DNA of 64,000 nucleotides, from contig OZ176050.1 of the NCBI GenBank assembly GCA_964247055.1, forward strand, positions 14,012,001-14,076,000. The letters run 5' to 3'. This document shows positions 1-11,817 of the stretch, piece after piece. The position numbers and the translations under genes are program-made. Below the pieces are notes generated by a model that saw nothing but the letters and a program-made list of their open reading frames with translations, was not told where the DNA came from and did not search any database. The DNA comes from Paragordius varius. Lineage: Eukaryota > Nematomorpha. Within the stretch, counting starts at the first letter, position 1; the number at the start of each line of letters is the position of its first letter.

Positions 1-716
1 TCATTACTGTATTTCATCCCCTTATATTACGAAGTCAACCCAAACGTTATCAATGGATTTGTGATCTAAATGTAACTGTGGTTTACGAACTTTTTTACAT
101 TTCATGATTTAAATTAATATTTATATTTTCAAATTTTAATTTAAGCGTAAAAAAGGTGGTTTTAAGAGCCCTTTAATTTAGGAATGATTATGGTAGGAAC
201 TATATTGAAAACAAAAATAAAACGATTCCAAGAAAACCGGATTTTAAATTTTTTCAAATAAAACCACAATGGTTTGATAAATTTAAACCCGAAATCGGGT
301 GGTTTTGGCCAATTAAAACAAAATTTAATGGGTTTTATTTTAAGATGCTTTCTGTAATCTTATTACCCGTTTCAAACACTGGTTTGTTTATTTGTATGAG
401 AAATTGGGACTCCTTTAGGAAGTATGCATAGGGTGTTACAGATCTACCGTAAAATTCCGTAAATTACCATATCATTATTTAATTAGTAATATAAGCTTTT
501 AATAGTATTACATCTAAATAAGAGTAAAACCGAAATTTTCAAATTTTTTGGTTAATTTTTAATTGCTGATATATTAATTTCGTATGTTTGCTACCATATA
601 ATCAAGCGACCTTTAAAAATTTTGTAGGTCAAATAATTTACACAGGGAGTTGATTTAATAATACTAACGAACCTTTTTTCTGTTAACATAACTTTTTCTA
701 TCATATTTTTCCAACG
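1..716. other. AT-rich DNA without a gene
   Basis: No open frame with coding character, no splice-bounded exon and no repeat terminus was recognised here before the 8-bp duplication that flanks the hAT element at 717. The only long open frame nearby (664-855, minus) overlaps the hAT terminus. Confidence 0.5.
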
Positions 717-724
717 GGTTAACC

Positions 725-1736
725 CAGTGGTACTCACCAAAAAAATTTGACGGGCCAAATAAAATATATTCTTTTTTGAGGGCCATAAACCTTATAATGG
801 CAAATATTCCAGAGCTATTTGACACATTGCACATATTTATACTCTGAGTCAGCACAATAAATTTTTTTCGGAGCGCATGTAAATCCAGCTAAAAACTCTT
901 TTTGACCATTTCGTTTAAAAAATTAAAATATTTTGATAACATCATTTAATTTTGATATTAACCCATAATTTTTGAATTTGATTTCGTCTCATGACAGGCC
1001 ACGTCGGCTATATGATCATCGGTTAAGCGATTTTTGTTTTTCTTGACATTTATTTTTGAATATGCCGTCTCACATGTGTAAGTTGAGGGAAAAACAGTTA
1101 GGATAACTGGAGCACATTTTTTATATTTTCATATTTATTTGGCACATCATGCCAAAATACATTTTCTTCTCTACGATTCTCATTTAATATAGCCCCCGAA
1201 TTGGAATCTATAATCATTGAATTCTTCAATGATTATAACCTGATCGAAACCAAAATGTTCAAGTTGTCTAAGATTAGATAAATTCATATGCCATGGATTT
1301 TCAACGAATGCTAAGCAATTTTAAATATTTTTTAATTCCTTAAATCTGAGTTTCATCTCATTGGATAAAAATGTTAGATGATTGTTTATTATTAAATTAA
1401 TCTCCGCGGGAAATTCCATATTTTTTCATTAATCGTTGTGAAAGGCTTGCTTAAACACAAAAAAGGAATGCAACAAACATTTCAAAATAGAAAACAAAAC
1501 AGAATACATTAGCAAAAACAACATGTGCCAAAATTTTAAAATCATTTTAATGTAGGGAAAATTTTCTACATTTGGGTAATAAAAATTAAGGAAAATAATT
1601 TAATAATAAATAACCAAAATTCGTTAGTATTTTATTACAATAAAAAAATAATTTAAGTATTAATATGGTCATAGGGCAATTTTAAATCACTTTTAGGGCC
1701 GCATGCGGCCCGCGGGCCGTGGTTTGAGTACCACTG
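725..1736 (-). mobile_element. Internally deleted hAT transposon with relic transposase end
   Basis: The element starts CAGTGGTACTCA and ends TGAGTACCACTG, a 12-bp perfect terminal inverted repeat of hAT type. It is flanked by an 8-bp target duplication, ggttaacc (717-724) and ggttagcc (1737-1744), 7 of 8 matching. The 3' side carries the GC-rich stretch gcggcccgcgggccg (within 1691-1720) that is familiar from ZBED/GTF2IRD2-like hAT elements. The minus strand around 970-1440 reads as a degenerate transposase C-terminus: a block like AEINLIINNHLTFLSNEMKL, then a dimerisation-region block like STYTCETAYSKINVKKNKNR followed by LTDDHI. In-frame stops between the blocks show it is dead. At about 1.0 kb most of the transposase is missing. 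Element type is firm; the sub-family is an inference. Confidence 0.9.
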
Positions 1737-1744
1737 GGTTAGCC

Positions 1745-2500
1745 CATATGTATCCCAAACAAATGAATTTTATTTGTTAATTTTGCCATACAGAGCTATA
1801 TATGATTGTTAATTTTTTATAATTTCGTATTTTTTTGTTATCCTGTCCATGTTATATTATAGTTAAATATTATAAAAACGTTAATATTTTTGGTCATCCT
1901 TATTAATGGCCCATGACTCCCATATATAGGTTTTAGTCAAAGAGCATTTTTTATCGTTTTTAGTTTTAACTGTTTGTGCAAATTCCATTTTTAATGTAAT
2001 GGTGGTCATTTGTCTATAGCTATTACTTTTTATAATCTTGGGCTATATATCAGTCTACATATTTATAAACTAGGATAACATTAAAATTTTTGGTTTTTTA
2101 AAATATCGGACAGAATTTCTTGTCCTGGTTATTCTTTTATAAAATATGAATTTTAAATTGTGTAAACTTGAACATTTTTTAAATTGTAAGCTTTAAAACC
2201 ATTCGTTTATTTTATTTAAGATTGAACTCAATGAAAGGTGTTACTCATTTTTTGCCTATATAATTTATAATGCGTATCATTTATTATTATAATTATTCAT
2301 GAATATGCATGTTGACATGCAGTTGATGTATGATTCCGAAAAACCCTATGTAATTGAGTTACCCACATTGAATAAAATATGCCAACACCATAATCACTAT
2401 ACAATTAAAACTAATTCGATGCCAAACTCAAACAAATTTGAGTTGTTTGGTTGTTTTTAACTCTTTTACCATTTAAAGTCAAGTAATTGTTTTGCTCTTT
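1745..2500. other. AT-rich intergenic DNA
   Basis: No gene or repeat terminus recognised. It lies between the hAT relic and the stop codon of the FN3-like gene on the minus strand, so it should include that gene's 3' untranslated region. Confidence 0.4.
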
Positions 2501-3830
2501 CTAATCCCTCCCTGGGTAAGACACACGAATTTCATAAGTGTTCCCGTCAACAACATCATTTAAGGTAAAATTATATTTCGTGGTCTCAGCCTCAATCTAA
2601 ATTAATAAGAACAATATTTAAGATTCACTATTTTCCACATATATTATATGATTTATTTCAAGTTCATTTTAATTATTAATTAAATAAAATGCTGAAGATT
2701 TAACGACCAAACACATAAATCTATTTTAGCTGCAACATGAATTCTTTTCTTTTGGCTCAATAAAATAATTTTTAAAACCAGTTTAATTATATTTCGATTA
2801 AATGATTTACTCATCACATTCATCATTGAAAATTTATATAGGTAAACTAATTCATATATAACTAATTACTAAAAAGTTATCGTTTTAAATAAATAATTAC
2901 CTGATATTCTTTGACATTTATCAATTCATCTCGATTGATAACAATTAATGTAGCCTTTGTAAATAACAGGCTTATTCGTACAGTTGTGCAATCCACCAAT
3001 GTAAACTCAGCATCTTTATCCGAATAATCATAAACACCTAATAGTAATTGATTATGTTGCGCATATACCATTTAACATTTAAAACAAGAAAAAAAAATAG
3101 TTCTCACTGAAATTTCCAGTCAAATGATAAAATTCATATTTGATCGTTACGTAATTCGTTAGGGTATTTAAGGTTTGGAAACTATAATAACTTTGATTCA
3201 CCTACAATTATTACAAGAAGTTGAATTAAATTTTATAAGCTAATAGATATTAAAAATCACCGTTGTATTAATTGGATTAGAAAACCTATTGGTGATTTGG
3301 ACGGTATATGGCGTTTTACAGTCAGGCCATTTCAAAACTATTTGTGACTTTATGGAATCTATGGGTCTTATCACTACACGCATAGTTTGTAAAGCTTTAA
3401 TGTATCTTAATCGTTGGCAAACACCTATAACCATTCATAAATAATTAAAAAAATGAAATAATCAATAAAAAAGTGAGATTTGCTTTAACCTACCTTCGGG
3501 AACATCCTCTGTATATACTAAACGTAGAGCTTTTATATAGCTGGAAACTCCACATCTTTTTATCATTGAAATATTGTTTGCTTTGAGAGAATATTTTTCA
3601 TCACTCATATCTGCTAGTTTTCTTTCAGGTTCAGAATCTGAATCATTTGAAAAAGCGGAGCCTGATGATGAAGAAACTGTTTTCTCGATTGATGCCAAGA
3701 TCTTTTGTTCATTGTAAGATTTCCGCAAAAAATCATTGAATATTCTTAAATCAATAATAGTAGAAACAACATGGTACAATCCCAAATCATATTTGATGGT
3801 TAATTGGCCGTAGGAGAAATTTTTTGTCAC
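2501..3830 (-). CDS. Partial multi-exon gene, FN3-like C-terminal domain, family unknown
   Basis: Four exon segments are supported by open frame plus splice signals: roughly 3830-3494 (donor GAAG/GTAGGT), 3424-3261, 3037-2901 (acceptor TATTAG, donor CAG/GTAATT) and 2596-2501 ending in TAG. The last two join in phase and give an alternating strand pattern ending YNFTLNDVVDGNTYEIRVSY, which resembles the F-G region of a fibronectin type III fold; I did not recognise a named family. The first segment has a Ser/Asp/Glu-rich linker (about SSSSGSAFSNDSDSEPE) before LADMSDEKYSL. It has no in-frame ATG at its open start, so upstream exons are missing from this model. The 3261 donor and 3037 acceptor phases do not agree, so an exon may be missing or one boundary is wrong. 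An intron-containing homologue lies inverted at about 51.6-52.9 kb and helps confirm the exons. Function is not assigned. Confidence 0.5.
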
Positions 3831-3839
3831 ATTTAGTTC

Positions 3840-4828
3840 ATAAATCTATTTATGACCATATTACAAAATGTTATATAGCCAGCCACACGTCAACTCAATA
3901 ATTTACAACTGTGTAATTTTATTTTAAGGCTCTCTTCATCAGCATTTACCAATGGATGAAATCAAAATTAGGAATCTATTCCTCGTAAAAAGTTTATAAA
4001 AGTTTGCCATTTAGTAAAGTTAATAAACAACTAAGAAGCTCTCAACATATCAAGTAAGTTTTTGTTTAATAAAAAGAAAGATCATATGTTATTACTAACC
4101 CACACTGGTTACTTGGGCGCTAAAATTTGTCATGAAAATTCAAAGCAATACGATCAAATTAAGTAATTATAAATACGTATATGATGCCAAAAATAGAAAA
4201 AGAATCTGTTATCACAATAGGAAGAAGTTTGTACCGTTTTGTAAAATACCATTTAGTATGTTTAACTAATTTTCGCCATATAATATAAGAGCAGAATATC
4301 CATCCTATGATGTTAATATATTTAGAACGCAATGTTTACTTTTAAAAGAGTAGTCCAATTTAGTGGTCTGGTCTTTCGGAAAATATAAAGTAAATATAAC
4401 TTTATTTCGAAATTTTTATCGTGTATATATACTATATTTTGGTGTATAAACTTTAACTCTCTAACAAAAGAATATTTCATATACTGTACTCTATTTTTGC
4501 TTATCATCCGTATTCAACAGATATAACAAAATTCGATTTAACTTTTGAAATTCGTGGCCCCACCAAATAGCCCTTGAATCTTGATATATCACAATTTTTT
4601 GTTTGTAAATAAAATAGATTGGAAATAGACAATGCGGCTGTGTTGAAAATCAAAAACCATATACATTGGATGGTTAGATTTTAAACATAGCGACAAATTC
4701 TTAATTCGATTTGGAATTATAATACTGTTTGCTAAAAAGAGGGTTTTTTATAACAATATTTTTATGATATAGCTTATGACCATGAATTTGTTTGAAGAAT
4801 ATAAATTATTTTCGACACGTGAATAGTA
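3840..4828. other. Non-coding AT-rich DNA upstream of the FN3-like gene
   Basis: No exon could be placed here with confidence. Part nearest 3840 is still alignable with DNA just before the inverted pseudogene at about 51.6 kb, so it belongs to the same segmental duplication. Missing 5' exons of the gene may lie here or beyond the Penelope-like insertion. Confidence 0.35.
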
Positions 4829-5866
4829 TAAAAATATGGAAATTTATTTAAAACGTATCATAGAATAAATAAAATTCGAACGGTTTCGGACATTTTAACG
4901 TGTGTCCGTCCTCAGCATAAAAAAAAAATAAAAATTATATAAAAATTAGGATGGATAAAATGGTGCTTTATATACAATTTTTAAAAACGTTTATTGTTGT
5001 TTCTTTTCTCGTAACAAATGATAAGTTAAAACCATTTGTCATTGAGAGTGGTTTAAACCATGTCAACAAACAATTAAATTTATAAACATATACTAAAAAA
5101 AAAAAAAAACACAAAGAACAACTTTGAGTGGAAAACAAAAGAGTCCATATGGATTCAATCATCAAGAATGACTTTCCATATATCACTCATCTTTTGTCCC
5201 TCCTCTCGGTTAAAGTTGTTTCCTTTGAGAATCTCTAATGATTCCCGCGTAAGCCTTTGATTATTATTGAAAATTGTAATGCAACTGACATTGTCAAAGG
5301 AAACATTATGATTTTCCTTCCAACAATGTTCCGCAATACAACTCTTAAAATCTCCATTCTTTATGTTATACTTGTGTTCATTCAGGCGTGTTTTAACTTT
5401 CCTTGCGGTTTGGCCGATATATACCCTGCCACACTCGCATGGAACTTTATACACCCCTGGATAATTTAATTTGGATTTATTATTATTTGATAAAAAAGTT
5501 TTTAATTTAAGACCTGGTTTAAACCCCACACCAATGTCAAATTGCTTTAAAGTGTGAGCTATGCGATCGGTGATGTTCTGTATATATGGTAATGAAATAA
5601 AAAACTTATAATTTTTTGTGTTTTCTTTGGTATTATTTAGTGATAAAATTGCTCGATGGATATCGTTTGCAGAATATCCATTTTTTAAAAAGGTTTCCAC
5701 AAAACGCTCTGTTATAATATTCTTATTTGCATTATCTGTCAGTTTAAGCCGGCGAAAGATTTGATTTTTTAAAACATTCTTTTTTTGTAACGAGTTGTGG
5801 TAAGAACTTTTATGTAAATAGGTATTGGAATGAGTGGGTTTTTGATAAAAATCCAAATTAAATTAT
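4829..5866 (-). mobile_element. Penelope-like element, 5'-truncated copy (left arm)
   Basis: This copy keeps the C-terminal part of the reverse transcriptase open frame, the GIY-YIG endonuclease and the whole 3' non-coding tail. Its 5' end stops at 5866 where it meets the second copy head to head. The last 650 bp (4829-5478) are repeated inverted at 5849-6501. The tail includes a homopolymer A/T tract near 5095-5109 and a CTGAGGA...GAAA motif (4884-4915) that could be a hammerhead ribozyme core. Assignment to Penelope-like elements rests on the RT-GIY-YIG order and the endonuclease motif. Confidence 0.85.
5155..5866 (-). CDS. Penelope-like RT C-terminus plus GIY-YIG endonuclease, truncated
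   Basis: The frame is open from the element junction to a TGA at 5155-5157, about 235 residues. The first ~125 residues match the linker region after the reverse transcriptase core of Penelope-like proteins (LPYIQNITDRIAHTLKQFDI, then a basic GLKLKTFLSNN stretch). The rest is the GIY-YIG nuclease: GVYKVPCECGRVYIGQTARK followed by TRLNEHKYNI, with the CxC pair typical of the Penelope subgroup, the Arg and the HCWKENH block. The nuclease nicks target DNA for reverse transcription in intact elements. The catalytic polymerase is absent, so this copy cannot move by itself. No true ATG start is seen because the 5' end is cut off. Confidence 0.85.
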
Positions 5867-6172
5867 CCAGGGGTGTATAAAGTTCCATGCGAGTGTGGCA
5901 GGGTATATATCGGCCAAACCGCAAGGAAAGTTAAAACACGCCTGAATGAACACAAGTATAACATAAAGAATGGAGATTTTAAGAGTTGTATTGCGGAACA
6001 TTGTTGGAAGGAAAATCATAATGTTTCCTTTGACAATGTCAGTTGCATTACAATTTTCAATAATAATCAAAGGCTTACGCGGGAATCATTAGAGATTCTC
6101 AAAGGAAACAACTTTAACCGAGAGGAGGGACAAAAGATGAGTGATATATGGAAAGTCATTCTTGATGATTGA
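5867..6172 (+). CDS. GIY-YIG endonuclease fragment of Penelope-like element
   Basis: Open frame of about 100 residues beginning GVYKVPCECGRVYIGQTARK and identical in translation to the C-terminal ~100 residues of the left-arm protein. It holds the complete GIY-YIG core but nothing of the reverse transcriptase, so it is a fragment and not an independent gene. Confidence 0.75.
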   Translation, partial: PGVYKVPCECGRVYIGQTARKVKTRLNEHKYNIKNGDFKSCIAEHCWKENHNVSFDNVSCITIFNNNQRLTRESLEILKGNNFNREEGQKMSDIWKVILDD

Positions 6173-6414
6173 ATCCATATGGACTCTTTTGTTTTCCACT
6201 CAAAGTTGTTCTTTGTGTTTTTTTTTTTTTTTTTAGTATATGTTTATAAATTTAATTGTTTGTTGACATGGTTTAAACCACTCTCAATGACAAATGGTTT
6301 TAACTTATCATTTGTTACGAGAAAAGAAACAACAATAAACGTTTTTAAAAATTGTATATAAAGCACCATTTTATCCATCCTAATTTTTATATAATTTTTA
6401 TTTTTTTTTTTATG

Positions 6415-6446
6415 CTGAGGACGGACACACGTTAAAATGTCCGAAA
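6415..6446 (+). ncRNA. Candidate hammerhead ribozyme core in Penelope-like 3' tail
   Basis: CTGAGGA is followed by a hairpin (GGACA...TGTCC closing a 10-nt loop) and then GAAA, the CUGANGA / stem II / GAAA order of a hammerhead core. Hammerheads are known in the terminal repeats of Penelope-like elements. The same motif sits on the minus strand of the other arm at 4884-4915. I could not find convincing stems I and III, so this is a candidate only. Confidence 0.35.
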
Positions 6447-6501
6447 CCGTTCGAATTTTATTTATTCTATGATACGTTTTAAATAAATTTCCATATTTTT
6501 A

Positions 6502-7126
6502 TGAATTTGTTTGCCACAAAATTTTAATTTGTTGACGACCTAGTTTTAAGTATTAAGAGAAAATGATTGGGCAAAAAGTGAAGATAGAATAATTAAGAAT
6601 AATTCAAATAATGAAAAAACTAAAATCTTATAGATGGGGTTTATTGTATCAGTTCAAAAATGGCGTTTTTATTTTAACATACTTAAAAGGCAAATTTTAT
6701 TTTATAACTATATTAAAATAATATTTTTTAATTACTAGCTAAACTTACTAATAAAATCTTAACATTCATATTTTATTCAATTAAAAAACTTATTTCAACA
6801 AAGGAAAGTAAAAAATTGTTTTTTATTTTTCATTTTGCCTGGTATACTGTTTTATTTTGGAATCTTACATGAGTGGCAATTATATAGTATATAATTTATG
6901 CAAAACACCGATTTCAATTTTCTCTAAATATTTTAAAAACATGGTCGTTAACAAATAAAAATTTTGCGGAAAATGAATTAGCTGGTCATAAGCTATCTCA
7001 TGTAAAAAAAAATTTTTGCGCACAGTATAATTTTAAAATATTAAAAGCCAAAAAACTGAAATGATGAAAGCCTCAAAATTTAGAATAAAAAAATGCATAT
7101 ATAAACTATTTAGAAAAATAAATTAC
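6502..7126. other. AT-rich DNA, no gene seen
   Basis: No coding exon or repeat terminus recognised. If the exon at 7127-7287 belongs to an FN3-like gene, its next exon should lie here, but I found none. Confidence 0.3.
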
Positions 7127-7287
7127 ATTTTTCCATGCCAGGTTTGTCAGGTTATTATCCGAATGATATTGAACAAAAACTTCTGAGTCTGGGATTTGAA
7201 GCCATTGTATATGAGCTCCTGTAAATGCCTCATTACAAATTTTGCTACCATAATTAGTTAATGATTTCCGGTTGTATTTCAATTCGA
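7127..7287 (-). CDS. Lone exon, resembles FN3-like local gene family
   Basis: A 161-bp stretch bounded by an acceptor (ttgcttatag) and a donor (AAT/GTAATT), open in one frame, with more balanced base use than its surroundings. It reads as strand-rich sequence including FTGAHIQWLQIPDSEVFVQY. Its phase (two leading bases, ends in phase 0) is the same as the penultimate exons of the genes at 2501-3830 and 9960-12401, suggesting a third family member or a decayed one. No partner exons were found. Confidence 0.35.
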
Positions 7288-7609
7288 CTATAAGCAAATT
7301 ATTTTACTTATGCAGTCAATTATAATGAAAATTTGTTTATAAGGCCTTAAAACGTATATTTAAGGGGCAGTTTTGTTTGAAAGGCTTAATATAATAACTT
7401 ATTATTTTTAAGACATGTAATCTTGTTACATGGAAAAAAATGCTTTCTATAAAATCCGAAATCGTTGTATAAATTATTTACATAACTGGATTGGAAAAAA
7501 AATATTTTAGAAAGGTAAAAGTTAAAAATTTCCAAAATCGCGTAAATAACTAATATTTTATTATTTATGGGCCAATTTTCACTAATACAAACACTTTTTT
7601 TAAAATAAA

Positions 7610-7615
<6 letters not shown>

Positions 7616-7662
<47 letters not shown>
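7616..7662. repeat. (AT)n microsatellite
   Basis: An uninterrupted alternating AT run of over 40 bp immediately left of the MITE at 7674. Confidence 0.95.
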
Positions 7663-7664
<2 letters not shown>

Positions 7665-7673
7665 GAAAAATGC

Positions 7674-8157
7674 ATCAGGATTTTAATGGTGCTTTTGGTT
7701 TTGGGCCTTACGAGTGAATTGAAAGATTCCAAAATTTGCACACATTATGTTAAAGAAAAGTTTTTGGTGAATGCTAAACATTTATTCCAAAATTTTTAAT
7801 ATAAATCATAATGTATATTAAAAAAGCACAACAATAATACCATAAAATTTGATGTTATGTGTGCTCCGTACGCAAAAATATCGAGATATGAAAAATTTCA
7901 ATATAAACAAATTAAGATATTATAAATTATTTTAAGTTAAATTTTGTTTTTAACAAAATTTTGTGTGAGCATATTTTTTGTCTTAAAAAGAGTGATGTAA
8001 AAGAGTATGAAAAATATATTTAATAACACTTTTTCGATATAATTCTATGATGCAAAACGTTAAAATCACCTCAGTAAATTTGCCTTTAAATTGAAGGTAA
8101 ATATAATATGTTTTTACAAAAAACCTATGGTTTAAAACCAAAAGCACTATGATAATC

Positions 8158-8163
<6 letters not shown>
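7674..8163. mobile_element. MITE with ATCAGGATT...GGTGCTTTTGGTTT inverted ends
   Basis: Left end reads atcaggattttaatggtgc then ttttggtttt; the right end read on the minus strand is atcaggattatcatagtgc then ttttggttt, giving ~28-bp imperfect inverted repeats about 490 bp apart. AT microsatellites abut both sides, which hides any TA target duplication. Related left ends occur at about 8743 and 28228. No coding capacity seen. Confidence 0.65.
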
Positions 8164-8191
<28 letters not shown>

Positions 8192-8205
8192 CGAATTTCT
8201 AATTT

Positions 8206-8242
<37 letters not shown>

Positions 8243-8305
8243 AATAATAATTATTGGTAAATTCAAGGTGTACTTCAAAACCCTTGCTACATATTATATT
8301 ATATT

Positions 8306-8337
<32 letters not shown>
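8161..8337. repeat. Three (AT)n microsatellite tracts
   Basis: AT runs at about 8161-8188, 8210-8239 and 8311-8337 separated by short unique DNA. They generate artefactual Tyr/Ile-rich open frames that are not genes. Confidence 0.9.
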
Positions 8338-8342
<5 letters not shown>

Positions 8343-8742
8343 GAATCTCGCGTGTTTAATAAACGTGTTATTGTTTGAAAATCCCAAGTCGTACAAAACA
8401 TTACCATCATACTTCATGAGAATAAGATTCCTTTTCCACTAAAAGATACATTGGTAATTTACAAAACCCGTATTAAAGTTTATAAAAAATCAAAATTTTA
8501 TATGTCATATATTTAAGTATCCAATCGACACACGATTATAAATATGGCTTTAGGTGAAAATTAAATAAATCCATACCCCTTCAATATTTACAAAAAATTT
8601 TAACTTGCAATCGTATTAAAATATTATTTCAAAAATAATATTATGCTAATTGTAGAGGTGAAGAAAATCTCAAATTTAAATAATGCTAAATAATTGAAAC
8701 ATGTAAAGACAGTGTAAAAAATGGATAAAAATTCTATGGATA

Positions 8743-8800
8743 ATGCATCAGCATTGTAATGGTGCTTTTATTTTAGCCTTGCGAATGATGTAAAGTTACA
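8743..8800. repeat. Second left end of the ATCAGGATT MITE family
   Basis: atgcatcagcattgtaatgg followed by tgcttttattttagcc matches the left 50 bp of the MITE at 7674 with several changes. No matching right end was found downstream, so this copy is partial. Confidence 0.45.
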
Positions 8801-9950
8801 ACTATTTTGTTGAAATTGTTATAAAGTGCAAAATAGCAAAATTTGCGCACAAAAATCTTCTTGATGAATAATGCTTCACCTCAGACATAAATGTTTAATT
8901 AACTATAATAATATAGCAAAAATATTTTTATTAAATGTGAGATTTACTTATATTTCCCTCTTAAATAGGCTATTACAAGAATAACAAGCGCGATAAGAGT
9001 TTTTTATATATGGGAGATTATGACACACCAAAAACGTTATTTTGATATGGTTTGTCGACACATATTTACAATGTTTTTAAGGATAGAAAGAATGTTTAGA
9101 CTTATAGTGTAAAGTGTTTAATGCACTAATTCGACAACGCTGAACATTTCGAGCACCTCGATTAAAACATCTGTTTCACATTTAGTTAGATATAAATTAT
9201 GTTAAAAGATAATCAAATTTGAATATTATTATTCTGTGACAAAATTTCTTATCGAATTCTTTAGAAAAGTAATATTTTGAAGAACGCTTGGACGTTTTGC
9301 TAAAATTTAATTTTTTATACAAGGTATGCCATTTCAACAATATTTTTTCGTTGTCATATTGTAGCATATATTAAAAATTTTATCGCACAATCTCATTTTT
9401 ATGCTTATTAAAAACTAGCCCATTGAGGATGCCTATAATTTGCGACTGTCCGAACACTACTCAAAATTATATATCTATAGATATTTTTCCTATACTATCA
9501 TGGTTTTCGTATAAAGCGTTTAGCTTTCATAAATAATTATACTCAGAATAATGTGCTTAAATTCGATGTATTCCTTATAATTACTAGAAAATGCAATAAA
9601 TCACTCCTAACCAAAAATTCCATGAGATTCTTGTTTATCTGTCAAAATTTGTAGATCCCATTTTTACATAATGTTTACACTAAACAATTTATCGTTTAAA
9701 AAACATGTTTTGTGGAATTTAATAAAAATTATATAAAAATGACCTCATGAGTTCGGGTTTCACATTTAGAACCAAATTTTAAACTCAAACTCCTAACCAT
9801 TAAAACAGATTCTGTGCTTGAAGGTTGTTCATTCTTAATAATTAGGACTTGTTTGGTTTCGCTTGATACATAATATTGGATCAATTTGTTTTCTAAACAA
9901 GTAATAATGGAAATTGTTCATCATTATAATTAATTTTTATTTTAAATTAA
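8800..9950. other. AT-rich DNA, no gene seen
   Basis: No exon recognised. A ~30-bp stretch near 9125 (attcgacaacgctgaacatt) resembles a block of the 3.5-kb array unit (attcgatgacgctgaacatt), hinting at an old dispersed relative. Confidence 0.3.
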
Positions 9951-9959
9951 ATTTAACTT

Positions 9960-11781
9960 TCAACCGTATAATCTTTCGAAAGTTTCTTTCTTGTTTCCGT
10001 AAATGTCAAATACTCTTACTTGTATCTTAAAGGTACCAACGTAAGGAAATCGCAATGTTATATTATCTGACATGGTCTAAATTTATGTTAAATAAATTTT
10101 ATTTTATAAAACAAATTTATTTTTATCAAAATTACTTCATATATCACAAGATCTGATCCTGCATCTGAAATTTTCCACATAAAATAATGCAAATAGGCAG
10201 TAGGACCCACTAAAGTTTTGAGTGTTGGATTGTGCATGGCCCATACAATACTAATGTTATTGTTAACTATTGTGCATAATGAAATAAATTAAATTTTCCC
10301 TAGTCTAAATGACGACCGAATTGTTTGTAAAATAGGGTTGATCAAAAAATTGATATATTTATTAATTATAGCATACCATCGATGTGATAATAGTTTAAAG
10401 GGGAGTTTTGCCCAGAAACTTCGGTAATATATTTGTTTTGTATTGGTAAGTTTGTGGTACTCCAATAATTTCCCTATAAATTGTATTTTGTAAAAAAAAT
10501 AAAATCAATCGCACTTTAACTCCCTACTTTTGTCTAATGTGATCACTTATTTTAACCGGTAAAAATTAATGACTTGACCTGGTATGTAATGAAAATTTGG
10601 TTTAAAGCATTAGGCTCTATCAAATTTAACAAAACTGCTCGTAAGAGCGGCATGATATATAATCAATATAACTTGATTGCAAAAAATAATTACTGGTTTT
10701 CGCGTGATGGATTCTTTCTCATCGAAGAAATACAAATCAGACGTCATTTTGGCTAAGGCCTAAGTAAATAAATTATAATGAGTTAATTTCGCTATTATAA
10801 TGTTTAACTTTAATTAAATAAGTTGCTGATTACTTGGAAATGCATAGTAGTTGTCTCATTAACTCTTTCCATTTTTATGTTCAAATGAGGCTTGTGAGCT
10901 AAATTTGAAATTATTTTAAATAATTATATTGTAATCTTATAGCTTTCACGAAATCATTCGCGATCAGAAGCACCAGGCAATGATGGTGGCATTTGGTTTT
11001 TGAGATTAATATTAATATAAGTTTAGAGCATAACATTACGGATGATTTACGGATGGTAATATATTTATATAGATTTTCATTGCGCTATTAGTCCTGATAA
11101 GCAAATGTTTAAGTATCTCTTGTTTATAAATTAGGTTATGCTAAAATTCTTAGGCATAAGAACACTTGCGATTATAATTTTAAACATAAAAGATGAACAT
11201 TTTAACAAGGCAACAGATATAGAGATTATTTTAATTTACATTGATCTACGTATTTTCAGCTTTTAAAAGTTTCCTTTAACACTTCGTGATCTTTTGGGGT
11301 AGTTTTATTCAAAGAATTTAAAATTTATTTTAGTATTTACGATTACACCGAACTTAAAAATTTTTCCTTATTAGCTTTCAAGACAAATGCTTCATAAATT
11401 ATTTTTTATAAAATGTGAAAATACAATAACCTAATCTCAAACTTTTGCAGCAATATACTAGGCAAATAATGTATATTATTGTTAAAAATGTAAATAATTA
11501 TTTTTGAGAGACCTTATTACATTTTACCAGCAAAACTAAATATTTCTTGTTAATTGAGCTGTTAACAATCGTGTTTTGGGTTTTTGACACTTTGAACTAG
11601 AAGTTAAACTGTAAAAAATATATTTTTTATGTAATGCAGAACAATGTTAGATAATTACATTTAAACTAAAATAATATTTAAATTTTTTATTTACATTGAC
11701 CTCTGGGATTTAAACTACCCCATATGTCATTCCGAACAAAAAATGAAAAGGTCATGAAGTGTTAAATTAATTTTGAGCAAC

Positions 11782-11817
<36 letters not shown>

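Larger units (their letters stand above)
5849..6501 (+). mobile_element. Penelope-like element, inverted second copy (right arm)
   Basis: An inverted duplicate of 4829-5478, starting aatccaaattaaattatcc and ending ccatatttttat, the same 3' limit as the left arm. Apart from homopolymer length I saw no differences between arms. Its GIY-YIG frame runs on the plus strand to a TGA at 6170-6172. The two truncated copies are joined at their 5' ends, giving a ~1.7-kb palindrome with an unequal centre. Confidence 0.85.

Noticed and set aside
2700-2790. Extra exon between 2901 and 2596 in the FN3-like gene
   Set aside because: The segment is shared with the pseudogene, but flanking exons already join in phase without it and both copies have stops, so it is intron.
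8187-8442. Tyr/Ile-rich open frames
   Set aside because: Translations of AT microsatellites.
10574-10756. Plus-strand 60-codon open frame
   Set aside because: Lies opposite a possible minus-strand exon of the secreted-protein gene and has no splice or start context of its own.
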